From contig JAXIVH010000002.1 of assembly GCA_036785325.1 (NCBI GenBank), positions 951,057 to 1,015,056 on the forward strand: a stretch of DNA of 64,000 nucleotides. The letters are read 5' to 3'. This DNA comes from Urophycis tenuis. Lineage: Eukaryota > Chordata > Actinopteri > Gadiformes > Phycidae. The notes below the pieces were generated by a model. That model saw nothing but the letters and a program-made list of their open reading frames with translations. It ran no database searches and had not been told where the DNA came from. Made by a program: the position numbers and the translations under genes. Of this stretch, positions 20,467-64,000 are shown in pieces (positions within the stretch are counted from its first letter, which is position 1; each line of letters starts with the position of its first letter).

Positions 20467-23378
20467 GTGAGTGTGAGCTGAGCCCACTGTGGGGGAGAAT
20501 GAGTGGGAAGAAAGCCCACCGTTAGCTGAGCTAGCTTAGCATTTGGGGTAACATGGGGGTAAAGAGGGTAAACACCGTTGCAAACAAGGGTGTGTTTTCA
20601 GACGGGGATTGCTGGAAATCACGCTGCAGCAAGACCATATGATAAATATGAGTCATTTGATAAGCTGGAGTCATTTGTATTCCACACAGACAGTGGTGCA
20701 TCGGTCCAAACCACCCTCTCCAGCGTGTGGGTGCAAAGGTCCATGCAAGAGACAATCTCCAATCTCTTCTACCAAATAATTCAGTGTAAGCGTGCAAGCA
20801 TTTAGCACAACATCTGTGTGGAGTATTTTTTTTAATAATGTCGGACAAACTATTAAGCGTTATAAGTCAATAATTCCAACCAAGGCGATTAAAGGCACGC
20901 CACAACCCTCGTCCCCCTGCTTAACTACATCTCGCAATGTTGCTGAATTAATGTCATTGCAATTAAACGAGGCCTTGTTTGGGCGCAGAGACTACTCTAT
21001 CATAAGGTTCCTTTACTGTAGTGAAGTAGTTGTGGATCATATACATTATAAGATGAATACCAGGCTATACCTGAGAAGTCTTTTGCATGTGTTGTTGTCC
21101 ACAACCCAGTGCCCAGAGACGCCCCTGTTGACGTGCTTTTTCCTTCACGACGTGAGGGATTTGTGTGGATGCCATCATCAAAATCACGTATCCCCCTCTT
21201 TTCTGTTGGTTGTGTTGTGCAATCAAACCATTTCTGAGTAAATCATTATCATGTACATGTGGGCGTCAATATGGGGCTAGGCATCTGTCATTCATTTTGA
21301 ATGAATACCACGAGGCATAGTACTTTCAAATAAATATTCTATACTGTTTATATTGGCCAAGGCTACAGTCATTTGATCTCTGTGGCAAATTCAACGTCTA
21401 CAGTGCAGTCTTGATGGTAATCGGGTATCAGAGTAGTCATAGGCTAAGCAGGCATGCTGTTAATGTTTTATTCATATTATGAATTATATGAAATGAGACG
21501 TATTAAAATAAGTGTAATGGTTACACTCTGCAACATATGCATGCACTTAAAAAAAACAAACAAGCATTTTCACAGTCTGTTGCAGGAGCGTCATTATTAT
21601 ATTGTTTTTACCTGGTCAGTGACATTTTATTCTGCATATAAGGCTTAGCTGCACATAATATAGAACATTAATGCTTAGCTTCAGCTTTTCTTCAGTCTAA
21701 TCCTTTCATATTGCGGTTGCATGGACAAAGATAAGTTACGTCAGCCCTAGAATCATATATGAAAGTGCCCCAGTCTGATTTGAAAAGTACAGAATAATTC
21801 TGCATGATGCTTGCTTGCTGTTCACACTGCTCAGTAATTAATTACATCTGTGTCTGACAGCTAGCCCCCAAAATAATAATTGTTTTGGGAGATATTTCCT
21901 CCATCAATATGCACATATATAGACTGGAAGGGTTCACGCAGACAGATGTTTCTGCTGCTTCCTCTCCCAAAGGCAGAGGAAGGATATTGAGCTTTTCTTC
22001 AATGGTGCCTGGCCAACAGGTGTGTCAGCCAGAGAGTGGGAGGGTGTTTCCTTGGTATGCTCCAGCTATATGACAGCGAGGAACCAGGAAGTGGAAGGAC
22101 AGGTGAGGGAGAACATATCCAGGCACACACCCAGTCAGAGGCACGGCGCTCTGAATAAGCCGTCCTCATGCAGTTCTGGGATTTCCTGGGTTGCACCAGT
22201 GGAGGTACGCCATGCCTTGCTAGCTTTTGTGCTCTTGTCATTAGCTTTTTATCTCGGTGCAGGTGTTGTTACAGAGAGTCGAAACAGTGTGGCAGGGATA
22301 CATTGACTGAGGTGTTGTTGGTTGAAGAGATAGAAACAGCGTGTCAGGTATGGGCTGAGGGGCTGGAAAGGAATTTGCTCTGCTCACCACTGCGTGCACT
22401 TGCATGTGGAAACTCCACATAGAGGTAGACCACAAACAACAGAGGTTGAGCTCTTAGATATTGTCTTGTGTTGGTTCCTTTTTCTTTTCGTTTTTTTTAA
22501 ATGGACGTGACAAGGTACTACTATTCTGACTGGTGTTACCTGTACACAAAAGTAGAACTATATATGTCATGTTGAATATTTATGAAACTGCCTTTTGAAT
22601 GTGTGTTGCCATTATTCATGTGGTCTCATTGTCTTAAATGACTTGTTTAAAAAAATGTACTAATTGTACTGTATTATTATTATTATTATTATTAGTGTTG
22701 TTATTATTATTGTTGTTGTTGTTGTTGTAACAATAGTAGCAGTAATAGTACTACTGGTATACTCGTCTAAGATTGCTTTGACCAACAGCATGCTCTGTTA
22801 TTTCAAATTAATGTACCTTGTTTTGGCTTGCCAAGCCTTAAGTAATGCTCCTAGGAGCTTCCATAGATAACCTGCTCAGAACAGCCTGGACAAAAATAAG
22901 ATATTGGGGAAGGGTTGGACACGCGTTTGATGAATTCAAATCCGATATGTGGATTTAGTAATAACAAATAAATACCTTCCATCAAAACCCATGTACAATG
23001 ATGTGACAGAATGACGATTGTGGCAAGTCATAGCCATGTGTCATGTTCTCCATGCTGCCATTGCTGCCATTGATCAGTGCATTGCCTGTGTGCATTGATT
23101 TTGCCTCACAACATACACACAGGGATTAAGTTAAGGTATAATAACCCTGATCAGGGCTTCATAACTAGCATGTCTTTGGAGGGGCAAGGACAGCCAAGCA
23201 CCCTGGGGAAACCCATGTGCAAAGGAGGATGTGCACAGAAAGAGTCAAACCCAGGGTGTGTTGTGAGGCTTATAGCACTTTATACAAGCTCTGTGCATCC
23301 TGAGTCCACAGTCCGCATCACTGGGATGTGCAGAATGTGTACAAGACACCTAAAAACGTAATGATTAGGGTTAACTTT
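20467..23378 (+). other. Non-coding stretch, possibly ptk2 intron 1
   Basis: No exon recognised. ATT/GTT microsatellite at 22673-22735. A GC-richer patch around 21960-22180 has no supported function. Confidence 0.4.
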
Positions 23379-24243
23379 AAGCTCAGTGTGTAGAGCGGGT
23401 GGACAGAGCGGGTCGTCCACTAACCCTAGGGTTGGCGGTTCGATCCCCTTGATCCCTTCTTCCAAACTGTTTGCATGTCGAAGTGTCCTTGAGCAAGACA
23501 CTGAACCCCACCTTGCTCCCCGGGCGCTGAACACAGCAGCCCACTGCTCCTATGTACCATAGGATGGGTCAAATGAACACAGCAGCCCACTGCCCTTATG
23601 TCCCATAGGATGGGTCAAATGAACACAGCCCCACTGCTCCTATGTACCATAGGATGGGTCAAATGAACATAGCAGCCCACTGCTCCTATGTACCATAGGA
23701 TGGGTCAAATGAACACAGCAGCCCACTGCCCTTATGTCCCATAGGATGGGTCAAATGAACACAGCAGCCCACTGCTCCTATGTACCATAGGATGGGTCAA
23801 ATGAACACAGCAGCCCCACTGCTCCTATGTACCATAGGATGGGTCAAATGAACACAGCAGCCCACTGCTCCTATGTACCATAGGATGGGTCAAATGAACA
23901 CAGCAGCCCACTGCTCCTATGTACCATAGGATGGGTCAAATGAACACAGCAGCCCACTGCTCCTATGTACCGTAGGATGGGTCAAATGAACACAGCAGCC
24001 CCACTGCTCCTATGTACCATAGGATGGGTCAAATGAACACAGCAGCCCACTGCTCCTATGTACCATAGGATGGGTCAAATGAACACAGCAGCCCACTGCT
24101 CCTATGTCCCATAGGATGGGTCAAATGAAGACAGCAGCCCACTGCTCCTATGTACTATAGGATGGGTCAAATGCAGAGAACAAATTTTGTTCTCATATCT
24201 AGAAAAATAGTGAAAATGAGGAATAAAGACTGAAAGGTCCTTA
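23379..24243 (+). mobile_element. Second SINE with the same internal 46-bp VNTR (about 14 copies)
   Basis: A slightly rearranged tRNA-like head (AGAGCGGGTCGTCCACTAAC; B box GGTTCGATCCC near 23440), the same body (GAAGTGTCCTTGAGCAAGAC, GCTCCCCGGGCGCTG), about 14 copies of the 46-bp block from 23530 to 24165, and the SINE 3' end (GGGTCAAATGCAGAGAACAA then GGAATAAAGACTGAAAGG). The internal joint GTCAAATGAACACAGCAG between repeats is identical to that at 4849-5888. CCCTTATGTCCC variants recur at units 2 and 5, a trace of higher-order duplication. Confidence 0.85.
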
Positions 24244-25877
24244 TTAAAGTAGTTAATACTTTTTGCCGAGGGTGTGCACAGAATGCAGGACTGCAAAAAG
24301 GCTGTATCTTATTTCTTTGTCACAATTTTTGTCATCTTTTGTGATGAGCACACAGTGAATACGCCAATGAAGATGCATACAAAAGAAGCAGAAATCATTG
24401 TTTTCATTAAATGTGCTGCTTTATACTCATCGACAATGGCTAGCTATAACTTTCAATACTGGAAGTTTTACTAAACAATATCGGCACTCAACATTGATTT
24501 TCTACTAACACCCAAAATGTGACACTTCCTATGTATATTGGGGCTACGCAATGCTACAACACCTGGTTACATGGTTTTTCTTTGGTGGTGTGCAACCCTT
24601 ACTCTAATATAGCATAGGTGCCAGAATAGGTCTGCATTTACTTGCTTTTTCTTTATCAATACTCTTAGAGTTACATCTTAACCATGGTATTACACTTTGA
24701 CCTTAGTTCGAGGTCAAGTGAGAGATTTGTGTATTTTGTGTACCAGATTATTGGAAAGCGTGGCATTGTTTTCTGTGCAGCTGCAGTTGTTTAATTGTAC
24801 AGTGTCAGCTGCCAGACTAGTGACACAACCTCTCCCTGTGCCCCAGGACATGCATTCTTGTATCGGATCAGTTCTACTCATGAGGAACAAACATACCTTA
24901 AGCTGCATCTAAATTGACCTGCTGCTTATTTCAATATTATATTCGTATTTGAACCCGCTAGAGAGTCTGTTCAATGAACATTAAATGGCTACAACAGCAT
25001 GCTAACAATTACCACCACGATCATTTCAACTGACAAAGGAATGCTGTTTGTGCTCGTTGTGTTCCCTGTATGTTTGCAGGCTACCAGGTGTAGATTTCCT
25101 GTACACGTTGTTTGAAAGAAAGAATTATTAATATTTTAGAACCACATGTCTCCATTTGACAGGCATGTTGCTTCATACCAGTAGCACTCATCTTACCTGG
25201 TTCTTTGTGTGTCTGTGTGTGTGCACGTCCTTGCTGTGTTGTAGATCAGATCAGATCAGAAGAACTGCTGGTTGCTTTGCCTGTTTGCCTTTCGGCGTGG
25301 CGTTGTGCAACACTATTAGCATAATGCCATTGATGGCGTGCTCCTGTAGGACCCAGCCACAGGCCATAGTTTTCCACTGTGAGTAGGTCGGAGAAAGACA
25401 CGCCTCAGAGTGTAGGCGTAGTTGAGAGAGAAAGAGCGAGGGATGGTGAGCACTAGAGAAATAACCTAAAAGCAGTGTTTCAACCAGAGAAGAGATGTAC
25501 CAGATAGAGCTGAAGAGACGTCTAGTCACAGGAAAGTTTTACATTATGTTATCACCAGGTCGCCTGCTCAGTCAGCAGAAAACATAAGTTACTGCTTTTT
25601 GGTTATTTCTCTAGTCTGTTTTCCTGTCTCATACTTGTAGTGTTCCCACAATGCTTTTAACGTTGCAGTGATAAGGTGAATGATGGAAGTCACTAAGTGC
25701 ATGCATGGCTGCTTGCTTTTTTTTGTTAAATGCATTAACTTGCTTGATTTGACATTTTATCACAATTTAGCATAGTTGGAATTCTATTAGATAATAGATA
25801 ATAATACATATCCTTTTATATACAAGGACTTATTACATTAAACTTACTTTACTGTTAACTTTGGATATCACCTCTCT

Positions 25878-25878
<1 letters not shown>

Positions 25879-25911
<33 letters not shown>
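25879..25911 (+). repeat. CA microsatellite
   Basis: Uninterrupted (CA)n of about 16 units. Confidence 0.95.
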
Positions 25912-25913
<2 letters not shown>

Positions 25914-26329
25914 TCATTGAATAGTAGCCTATGTTTCCATGACAACAAAACATTGAATGTCTGTAAGTGTTCTTCATAACAGTGTTTCTTGTTGCCCCTT
26001 TTGCTGCCAACAGATGCACAACAGTCTGTGTAAACGTTACACATGCAAAGTGATTGACAGCTTGGTTTATGGCCAAACCCTAGAGTGACAGTGATGGCCA
26101 TGGTTTAACAAATTATTCAAATGATTATGTTATTTCTCATACTGAATTACAAAGTGTCAGAGAACGGAAGACCAGCCTTCAGAAACATTTTAAGTAATAT
26201 GGTACATTGTGCTTGTTCATTGCTCTTTAATAGCTTAGGGTTCAGGCGGGTGGCCAAGTTCCAAATTAATTCGGTCCTGTCAAGACTTTTGAGACTGAAT
26301 TTGTGGCTTTTCTGTCATTTTCATCAAAT

Positions 26330-26700
<371 letters not shown>

Positions 26701-29700
26701 GTAGATTTTTCCAGGATATCGTATGCTGGTGGTGAGTACTATTTCAAACATTTTCTCAGATGTTTCAATGAAGACATTAAGCATATGTGATTAATTCAAC
26801 ACATAATCCCAATATGTTTGGCTCATCTGTGTGTTTAGCTAGCTAGCTTGAGACAAGTCTTGACTTTTTTCCCCTGTAGGCAACCACATAACTATCAACA
26901 CATAACTTATGTTTTCTGGTGACTGACCGGGTGACCTGGTGATAACATAATGTAAAACCTTTCCTGTGACTATTGTTGGATTGTTCCATACCACCTGGCC
27001 CGGGCAGGGTAACTAGGAGTGTAGTGCAGGACACAGAGGGCAGTAGAGACCAGCTCTGGCCTTCAGAAGCAAGTTTAGTGTGTGAGAGAGGCGAGGAAGA
27101 GTTTAGCTTTTTTAATGTCGTCTTTGAAATCAACATCACTGGAGTGGTAAGTACCCACCCACACTGCTCGCTTTGATGTTTTACATTTAATGTGGACATT
27201 TTGTACAGAAAATAGGACAAATGTAAAATATGAAATATAACATAAAACACCAACTTTATAATCTCTGCTGTATGACAAGTTGAAGACCAGCTCTGACTCT
27301 CCTTTGTCAGTTGTGACTCCTCAGCCTGCACTTGTGTCATGATGAAAACATTGCCCTTGATTGGCCTAGCTGCACTTACATTTTTACATAAGAAACAAAA
27401 ACATGACCAGGTTCCTTCCACTGCCACGGTGTAAAATGCATCCCTTTTTTGCTAATCCATCGCTGGCATCTATTGACTATGATCGATAAATCATAGTCAA
27501 TACATTCTGAAAGTTGTTGTCGTGTGTGCGCGAGCGAGCCCAATGCAATGCCTCCCTTATCATTTCACATCCTCATTATTTATGTCATCGCACTCCTGAC
27601 ACACATTCTGCCCCCCTCCCGTTTCTGCACTCATTCTGAAGACACAAAGAAGATGTGCACATGTGGCCGTGGAACCGACTCAATGAATGTTTTGAAATGA
27701 AGTCTGCAAAGGACCGGCCGGCTGGCCACCCATCCACTCTGGAGATGGAATCACTGCAGTCTTTGCACTGTCCTCCATGTTTTTTCTGTAGTCATCCCTC
27801 CTCTCGTCGCTCCTAGCTTTGTATCTCTGGCTTTCCTTTTCCTTCTGTTCCTCGGTCTCTTTCATCTCTTAAAGATAACTCTTTCTCGACCACCACTGAC
27901 ATCAGATACTTGTCGTGACCTGGTTTGCGTCTGCAGGCAGAGAGCATTGTGGGAAAGTGGGATAGAGGTATTGCAGTGCAGCGCTCCTCTCCAAGGAGTA
28001 CCTGTTTCTCTCCTTTCTCTGCTCGCTGTCATCCTTCCATCGCTGGCCATTCCTTGCCATCGCTCAAATTGTTTTGCGTCCTCCTCACTTTTCATCAATT
28101 CGTCTCTATTTTTGTGAGTGACCTTTCCTGTCTATTTTTGAATTCTTCCTTCTGTCATCTGCTTCTCTGTTACCCCTCTCGTTCCCTGTATTTCTACATT
28201 GCCATGCTCTACTTTTACACACCCCTTCTTGTCCTACATTCCCATCCCTCTCTACCCTAATCCACTTTTCTTTGCCTTTCATTCCTTTAACTGCATCCGC
28301 AGGGCAACTTTCTGGTGAACAAACGCTCTGATCAAGAGGGAAAAGACCCTGGACATTGCCATAAAAAGCTGTTGGCATACTTTTTTTTTCTGGTGGAAAA
28401 ATGACTGGAATGCAGAACAGGTCACTATTGATTTGTAGCAAGGGAGCTTGTGTTTCTTCTCGTGCAACCCACCTTCTGTTTTTCGACGCCATGAGTTTCG
28501 CAACAGGAACGTATTCATGGGACCTGAGTGCTCTTTGGGAGTGGGAGTATAAAAGTGTGTGATTTGTAAGGACGCACTTGATTCCGAGGTGCACTGTTGT
28601 CATGGCTCTCGTGTCATTTACCTAACGCGTCGCCTTTCATAGAGTTGAATCTGAAGATCTGCATTTTTGGGGAATTATCAATGACCTTACATGAATAGAT
28701 TACTTGCTTGGAACCTTCCTGAAGATGTGTAGGTGGCCGTGGAACCTGAGAGTCATGGGTGTGTCAGTGTCACTGCACCACTGCTTGTGTTTTTGCATAG
28801 TGCTGACACACAGTCTGAACTTGTGTCCTGGTGTTGCACGGTGTGGGTATTTGTAAATCCTTGTATAATAATAAATGCTAAATATTGTTTTTTTGGCGGG
28901 AATATATACTACACAACCAAAGATATGTTTCCATCCAATAAGTCTTCTAGCTCTCTGCCCAGGATGGTCCTCTGGCATCATACTTCACTGGAATATGGGA
29001 TGTGTTGGACATTTTTTGCAGCCCATTTCAAATGACTTTCTGAAACATGGGCTAGCAGCTTTGTTATCTTCATTTTACAAATCAACCTTTTTTTTTTCTT
29101 TTTTTTTTACATTTAAACTTTCAATAATTGATCTTCAGCTCAGTGTGACTATCTACATCATCTGCTTTTTAATTTTTTTGCTGGCCTGGTCAGCATTGAA
29201 CAAATCCTGGGCTTATGCTGCTGTTTTGAGTGCTGCTGTAGTCTGTGGGCCTTGTGGTTAGCCCTGGGACAGCTTGTTGGACCCATGGAGAACAGAGGCT
29301 GTATCCCACTCTGTTGGAGCAAAGGGGCATGCATCTATGATCAGCACCCCCTGGCAAGTATGTATTCATTCCACTTCCATTTGGTCTGGAGTAGATTGTT
29401 TTGGGCATGATGAAGTGGGTTTACTAACTTATTATATCTTATGGCCAATTATTCTAAACATTTTCATCACTGACTTTGTCCTGGCTCTTAAGTTCTTAAA
29501 ACCTTGTTGGAGCTGTTCATACCAATGTGTTTCTCTGTAATGTATGAATAAGCCATACATCCAGGTGCTTTATAGACCTCCAGGCAAGAGAACCCTGCTC
29601 GCCTTGGATGTATTTTGTTTCATACAGTGAAATGAAAAAGTATTCCCTTAGGAATTGGACTACTTAAGATTATGCCACGTGGTTCTTGTCTACTATGTTG

Positions 29701-30064
29701 GCTTAGTATCATGTATGTACAGTACGGGCTACATTTAGTAATGAGTGTATGTTATAGCTGTTTGATGCCAACTTTACCAATGGAGAGTCTGTGGGTTTGC
29801 CACTGGCTTTTTGGAATGAACTTGATTAAACGTAACAAAATGAAAGACTGCATTTGGAAGCATTTAAACTCCACGCCATGAATATGGATAAACACAACAG
29901 CATAGCTTCCTCAGAGGCAATGCCCAGTTCAAGTCGAGTGAAAGGAAACGCACAGCAAATGTACATTCATGAAACCTCAACAAAAAGGAAATGGTCGGAG
30001 AGGGAAATGAGGATGGAAAGCGCTGGGGGAAGAGAGCAAGATGTTGAGGCTTTCCCCCGCGGAG

Positions 30065-30966
30065 TTGTGCTAACCCCACAGTAACCTAGATACCAGCTAG
30101 ATACTGGTTGTGCTAACCCCACAGTAACCTAGATACCAGCTAGATACTGGTTGTGCTAACCCCACAGTAACCTAGATACCAGCTAGATACTGGTTGTGCT
30201 AACCCCACAGTAACCTAGATACCAGCTAGATACTGGTTGTGCTAACCCCACAGTAACCTAGATACCAGCTAGATACTGGTTGTGCTAACCCCACAGTAAC
30301 CTAGATACCAGCTAGATACTGGTTGTGCTAACCCCACAGTAACCTAGATACCAGCTAGATACTGGTTGTGCTAACCCCACAGTAACCTAGATACCAGCTA
30401 GATACTGGTTGTGCTAACCCCACAGTAACCTAGATACCAGCTAGATACTGGTTGTGCTAACCCCACAGTAACCTAGATACCAGCTAGATACTGGTTGTGC
30501 TAACCCCACAGTAACCTAGATACCAGCTAGATACTGGTTGTGCTAACCCCACAGTAACCTAGATACCAGCTAGATACTGGTTGTGCTAACCCCACAGTAA
30601 CCTAGATACCAGCTAGATACTGGTTGTGCTAACCCCACAGTAACCTAGATACCAGCTAGATACTGGTTGTGCTAACCCCACAGTAACCTAGATACCAGCT
30701 AGATACTGGTTGTGCTAACCCCACAGTAACCTAGATACCAGCTAGATACTGGTTGTGCTAACCCCACAGTAACCTAGATACCAGCTAGATACTGGTTGTG
30801 CTAACCCCACAGTAACCTAGATACCAGCTAGATACTGGTTGTGCTAACCCCACAGTAACCTAGATACCAGCTAGATACTGGTTGTGCTAACCCCACAGTA
30901 ACCTAGATACCAGCTAGGTACTGGTTGTGCTAACCCCACAGTAACCTAGATACCAGCTAGATACTG
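30065..30966 (+). repeat. 43-bp minisatellite, 21 copies
   Basis: Units starting TTGTGCTAACCCCACAGTAA and ending CTAGATACTGG, almost perfectly identical; one late copy has CTAGGTACTGG. Each unit includes an imperfect palindrome around CTAGATACCAGCTAGATAC. Such homogeneity implies very recent amplification. Confidence 0.97.
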
Positions 30967-32856
30967 CGTCTACACAAGCCGTTCTGCTGCAACAGATCTG
31001 CTGTTGGGCAGTTTAACCTGCTCGGTGCCAGAGGACACCACTGAGAGAAGGTTTATCAGGAGGAACGTTTAACCCCCTTAATGTAGCCCTGATTTACAGT
31101 GAATCTGATTCCATTTGTTTTCATTCTGAACAACAATAACACGCAGATTCCGACTTTGGCACAGTTTTGTTTGTGTAGGGCTGTGATGGCTTTGTTTCTA
31201 AAAGGGCTATTGATATCATAACATGCAGTTATCGGACTGGTATTCCCCTGAATTGCTGGCCATTGCTGGCCAAAGAAATAACAGCCACTAAAGTGATAAG
31301 TTAAAATGAGTTCCAGGTTCTGGGCACCAATCAGAAACTACAATTGTAACAATCACTTCATCCACAAGTAAAGGTTCAGACCATGTGGGATGATTTTAGT
31401 TTTTAGTTTTTTTTCCTTTAATCTGTTCCATATTTTTGGTCTTTTTATCCTTCTACTTTTAACAATACAGCCTACGATTCTAGCCTTGTAATGGGACAGT
31501 AAACGGCAACTGTACGACTCTAAAGTAGTTCTGTAATAACTAATAACTAACTAACTATTAATGTGCCATAATCGAGGCTGCTTTCTTTATGTTTCAGCAC
31601 TGGCATGTGTTTAATAGACTCAGCAGACTAAGCTTACAGGTTACTGCTCTTCTCTCTGTATTACTTTATCTGTTTAGAATAGTTCTAGAATAAATAGATG
31701 GATACAACTTCAAAGGATGGGGAATTATTGTGTTGTGTTTATTTCTGGTTAACAGCTTACCATAAGCACAGCAGACACTAATACATCAATTTGCCTATAT
31801 GAATTAAGCTAAAATAACAGAATAAAACATGCACCCATGCCCTGAACTGCCTAAGAGTTGGTTCAAGCCAACTCAAGCCAATCACAGCAATATGTTGTGA
31901 TAACCAATCCGGAGGCAGTGTAATGGTCACTTATTTTATATTAATTCATCTTTGTTTTCCCACAGTGAGCGAGTCAGATTCAAGACTACTTTGTTAGTTA
32001 TAATTAAGAATTTTAAATGCATGTTTTACACTAGTACCTTGGAATGTTGTTATGCAGTACATTGCAGCACATGGCTAGTTGTCATGTGATTCACTTGTGC
32101 CTTGTACTATATAATGCTTCAATCCCTAATAGCATTATGTAAAATAAGATGCTTTGCACACCATACATTTCCTCAGAATTAGTATTAGTATTAAGAAAGG
32201 TAAAATTATAGTGGATGCAATAACTAATTGTTGTGCAGTGATTCACTAATATATTTACAGGGCTGCTTATGAATTGGTCAATAAGTAAAAGTCTGTAAAA
32301 AAAAAATCCCTCTAACAAAACAGTAGATGACGACGAGTTTGTCGATTTAAATCACCTATTCAGTATTCCACTGAGCTTAGAATTACAGGCATAACCTAAA
32401 TCAGTAAGGAGAATGTTATGCTATTGTAATTCTTGGATTATTAATATTGCCTTCCTATTTACCGCTATTGTAGCGGGAAAATAGTCAAAATAGTCACTAC
32501 AGTACATTAGTGACTACAGTACAGTAGTAGTACATTTAGCTTTTCACTGTGAACGGCGTTTCATGGGCGAGGAGAAAGGATATTTGGGCAGAAAAGGTGC
32601 ACTTTCTCATGAACTCTACAGAGAGGTGAAATAACACCAGTGGCCCTTCAAGTAGATGAGTAACCAGGCGCTGGGAGGACTCACACACACAGCTGTACTA
32701 TTGTTACAGTGAGTTCCTCTGCTAGTCGATGCTGCTCTCACGTAACACCCTCGCTTCCTCCTCTACTGCTGCTGCGGCATGTGGGTGTGCATGTCGCTCT
32801 GCCTTTGAAGCCCCATCCGTAGGTCAAAGTGATAAAGTGCTGATTCAGACCCTCCC

Positions 32857-32887
<31 letters not shown>

Positions 32888-33190
32888 GTTATGGTCTTCG
32901 TTTGCTCTAAGGCCTTCCTCTTTGTCTTTCTGGTGGCTGTCACAGCCATTGCTGTTGATAATCAAACATCCGATGAGCAGAATGAGGTTCAAGATCACTA
33001 CTTGACTCAAGCTACCATTCAGTGTTGGTGGGATAGAAGGTGGTTCATCCTGTAGCATTCTGTGATATCTTGTATGCATTTGATTGGGATATTCAGAGTA
33101 TGTGGGGAAATAAGCCTTTTGCAAATGTCTGCTAAGTATTTAAGTATTCTCCCATCATGGAATTGCAAGTAGATGAACAGCGGCTCCACA
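30967..33190 (+). other. Non-coding stretch
   Basis: No exon recognised. A poly-C run followed by CA repeats lies at 32854-32887. Confidence 0.4.
32854..32887 (+). repeat. Poly-C tract followed by CA repeat
   Basis: About 20 consecutive C then (CA)n, a likely length-unstable and hard-to-sequence site. Confidence 0.9.
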
Positions 33191-33456
33191 ACCTTTGACT
33201 TAAGGTGTACCACTTAAATGTGATCAAGACCTTTGACTTAAGGTGTACCACTTAAATGTGATCAAGACCTTTGACTTAAGGTGTACCACTTAAATGTGAT
33301 CAAGACCTTTGACTTAAGGTGTACCACTTAAATGTGATCAAGACCTTTGACTTAAGGTGTACCACTTAAATGTGATCAAGACCTTTGACTTAAGGTGTAC
33401 CACTTAAATGTGATCAAGACCTTTGACTTAAGGTGTACCACTTAAATGTGATCAAG
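33191..33456 (+). repeat. 38-bp minisatellite, 7 copies
   Basis: Seven units beginning ACCTTTGACTTAAGGTGTAC and ending GTGATCAAG with no variation that I can see, followed by ACCTTT. Confidence 0.97.
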
Positions 33457-34079
33457 ACCTTTCGAGCAAAGAGAGCCACCATTAAACACAATTATTCCTG
33501 AAAGAAGGCTATGGATGGCCAGTGGGAAACAGTGGAGAGAAAAAGTCAGCAATGCAGCATATGCTCCCAGTGTGTTTATTTATCAAACACATGTGAACAC
33601 AAAGCATCAGTGGAAAACATGACAATGGAAGATGTATGGTAGAATGCACAAAGTGACACTATATTTTGAAATAAGAAGCCGATACGATACTATATTTACT
33701 GAACAATGTTTGTACTATCTTTATTTTCATCAGTTTTGACAACAGTTTTGGTGAACGTGAATACATGCCTCACCGATAATGCAGCAGTTTGGAAAGTGTG
33801 GGTGTGTGATGGACTGGACACTTGTGTTAGACATTGTGGTGCATATCTCAGGTGTTCTGTGTCATTGGGATGTGAAGTGAAAATGTCGAAACAGCAATAT
33901 TCTTCCTTGTTGATTCTGTCGTCAATACATATTAAAGGAACTCAAACCCTGGAATAGTGGAAGTGAAAGTTTCAATATGATCTTATATGACATATTTAAT
34001 TATAGTTGATATGAAATGGGGGAAAAAGGGATCGCATTCCCTTTGAACCACTCACACATCTTCCCTCTGCTCTCTCTAG
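33457..34079 (+). other. Non-coding stretch upstream of ptk2 coding exon 1
   Basis: No exon recognised. It ends in a good polypyrimidine tract and acceptor (CTCTGCTCTCTCTAG ending 34079). Confidence 0.4.
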
Positions 34080-34123
34080 AATATGACAGCCAGTTAGCCC
34101 CTCCAGAGACTCCAAAGGCAGAC

Positions 34124-63910
<29,787 letters not shown>

Positions 63911-63911
63911 G

Positions 63912-63912
63912 T

Positions 63913-64000
<88 letters not shown>
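63912..64000 (+). repeat. CA microsatellite running off the window
   Basis: (CA)n of more than 43 units starting 2 nt after the ptk2 donor. Confidence 0.96.

Noticed and set aside
27843..28603. Overlapping frames of 100-165 codons around 28 kb
   Set aside because: No family similarity, no splice context, and frames on both strands of CT-rich sequence; consistent with chance.

Overview
The window is vertebrate nuclear DNA, almost certainly from a teleost fish. Genes are split into many short exons with GT-AG introns, the sequence is crowded with CA/TG, CT/GA and TA microsatellites and with 22-76 bp minisatellites, and it carries tRNA-derived SINEs and short DNA transposons of types common in fish. 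I cannot name the species from the sequence. All three recognisable genes lie on the + strand.

Layout. (1) 59-6157: the last three coding exons of an oxysterol-binding-protein-related gene, best called osbpl3, with a 3' UTR to about 6870. (2) 7590-15192: gsdme (gasdermin E/DFNA5), with a probable promoter and 5' exon near 7600-7800 and nine coding exons that join in frame into 472 residues. osbpl3 followed by gsdme in the same direction is also the human 7p15.3 order, which supports both names. (3) 15193-34079: no recognisable protein gene. It holds a hAT-type element with an 8-bp target duplication, an unassigned exon-like segment at 17940, a CpG-rich exon/promoter-like block at 20154-20466 (possibly the 5' end of ptk2), a SINE carrying an internal VNTR, and several minisatellites. 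(4) 34080-64000: ptk2 (focal adhesion kinase) from the start codon through FERM domain, autophosphorylation-site exon, kinase domain and proline-rich region. The C-terminal FAT domain lies beyond the right edge.

The three genes are functionally separate: lipid binding and transfer (osbpl3), pyroptotic pore formation (gsdme), and integrin/growth-factor signalling (ptk2).

Most notable observations. A 19-copy, 55-bp minisatellite in gsdme spans an exon-intron boundary and so multiplies the 5' splice site 19 times; a CA array in ptk2 has likewise copied its splice-donor motif three more times. Two SINE loci carry the same internal 46-bp VNTR, while a third copy lacks it. Two microexons (18 and 21 nt) flank the ptk2 autophosphorylation tyrosine. 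There is also a 935-bp fold-back element, a Harbinger-like element and a TTAA-flanked MITE. Six single-base homopolymer-length changes in four ptk2 stretches (47.6-54.8 kb) disrupt the kinase and post-kinase reading frame and look more like consensus errors than gene decay.
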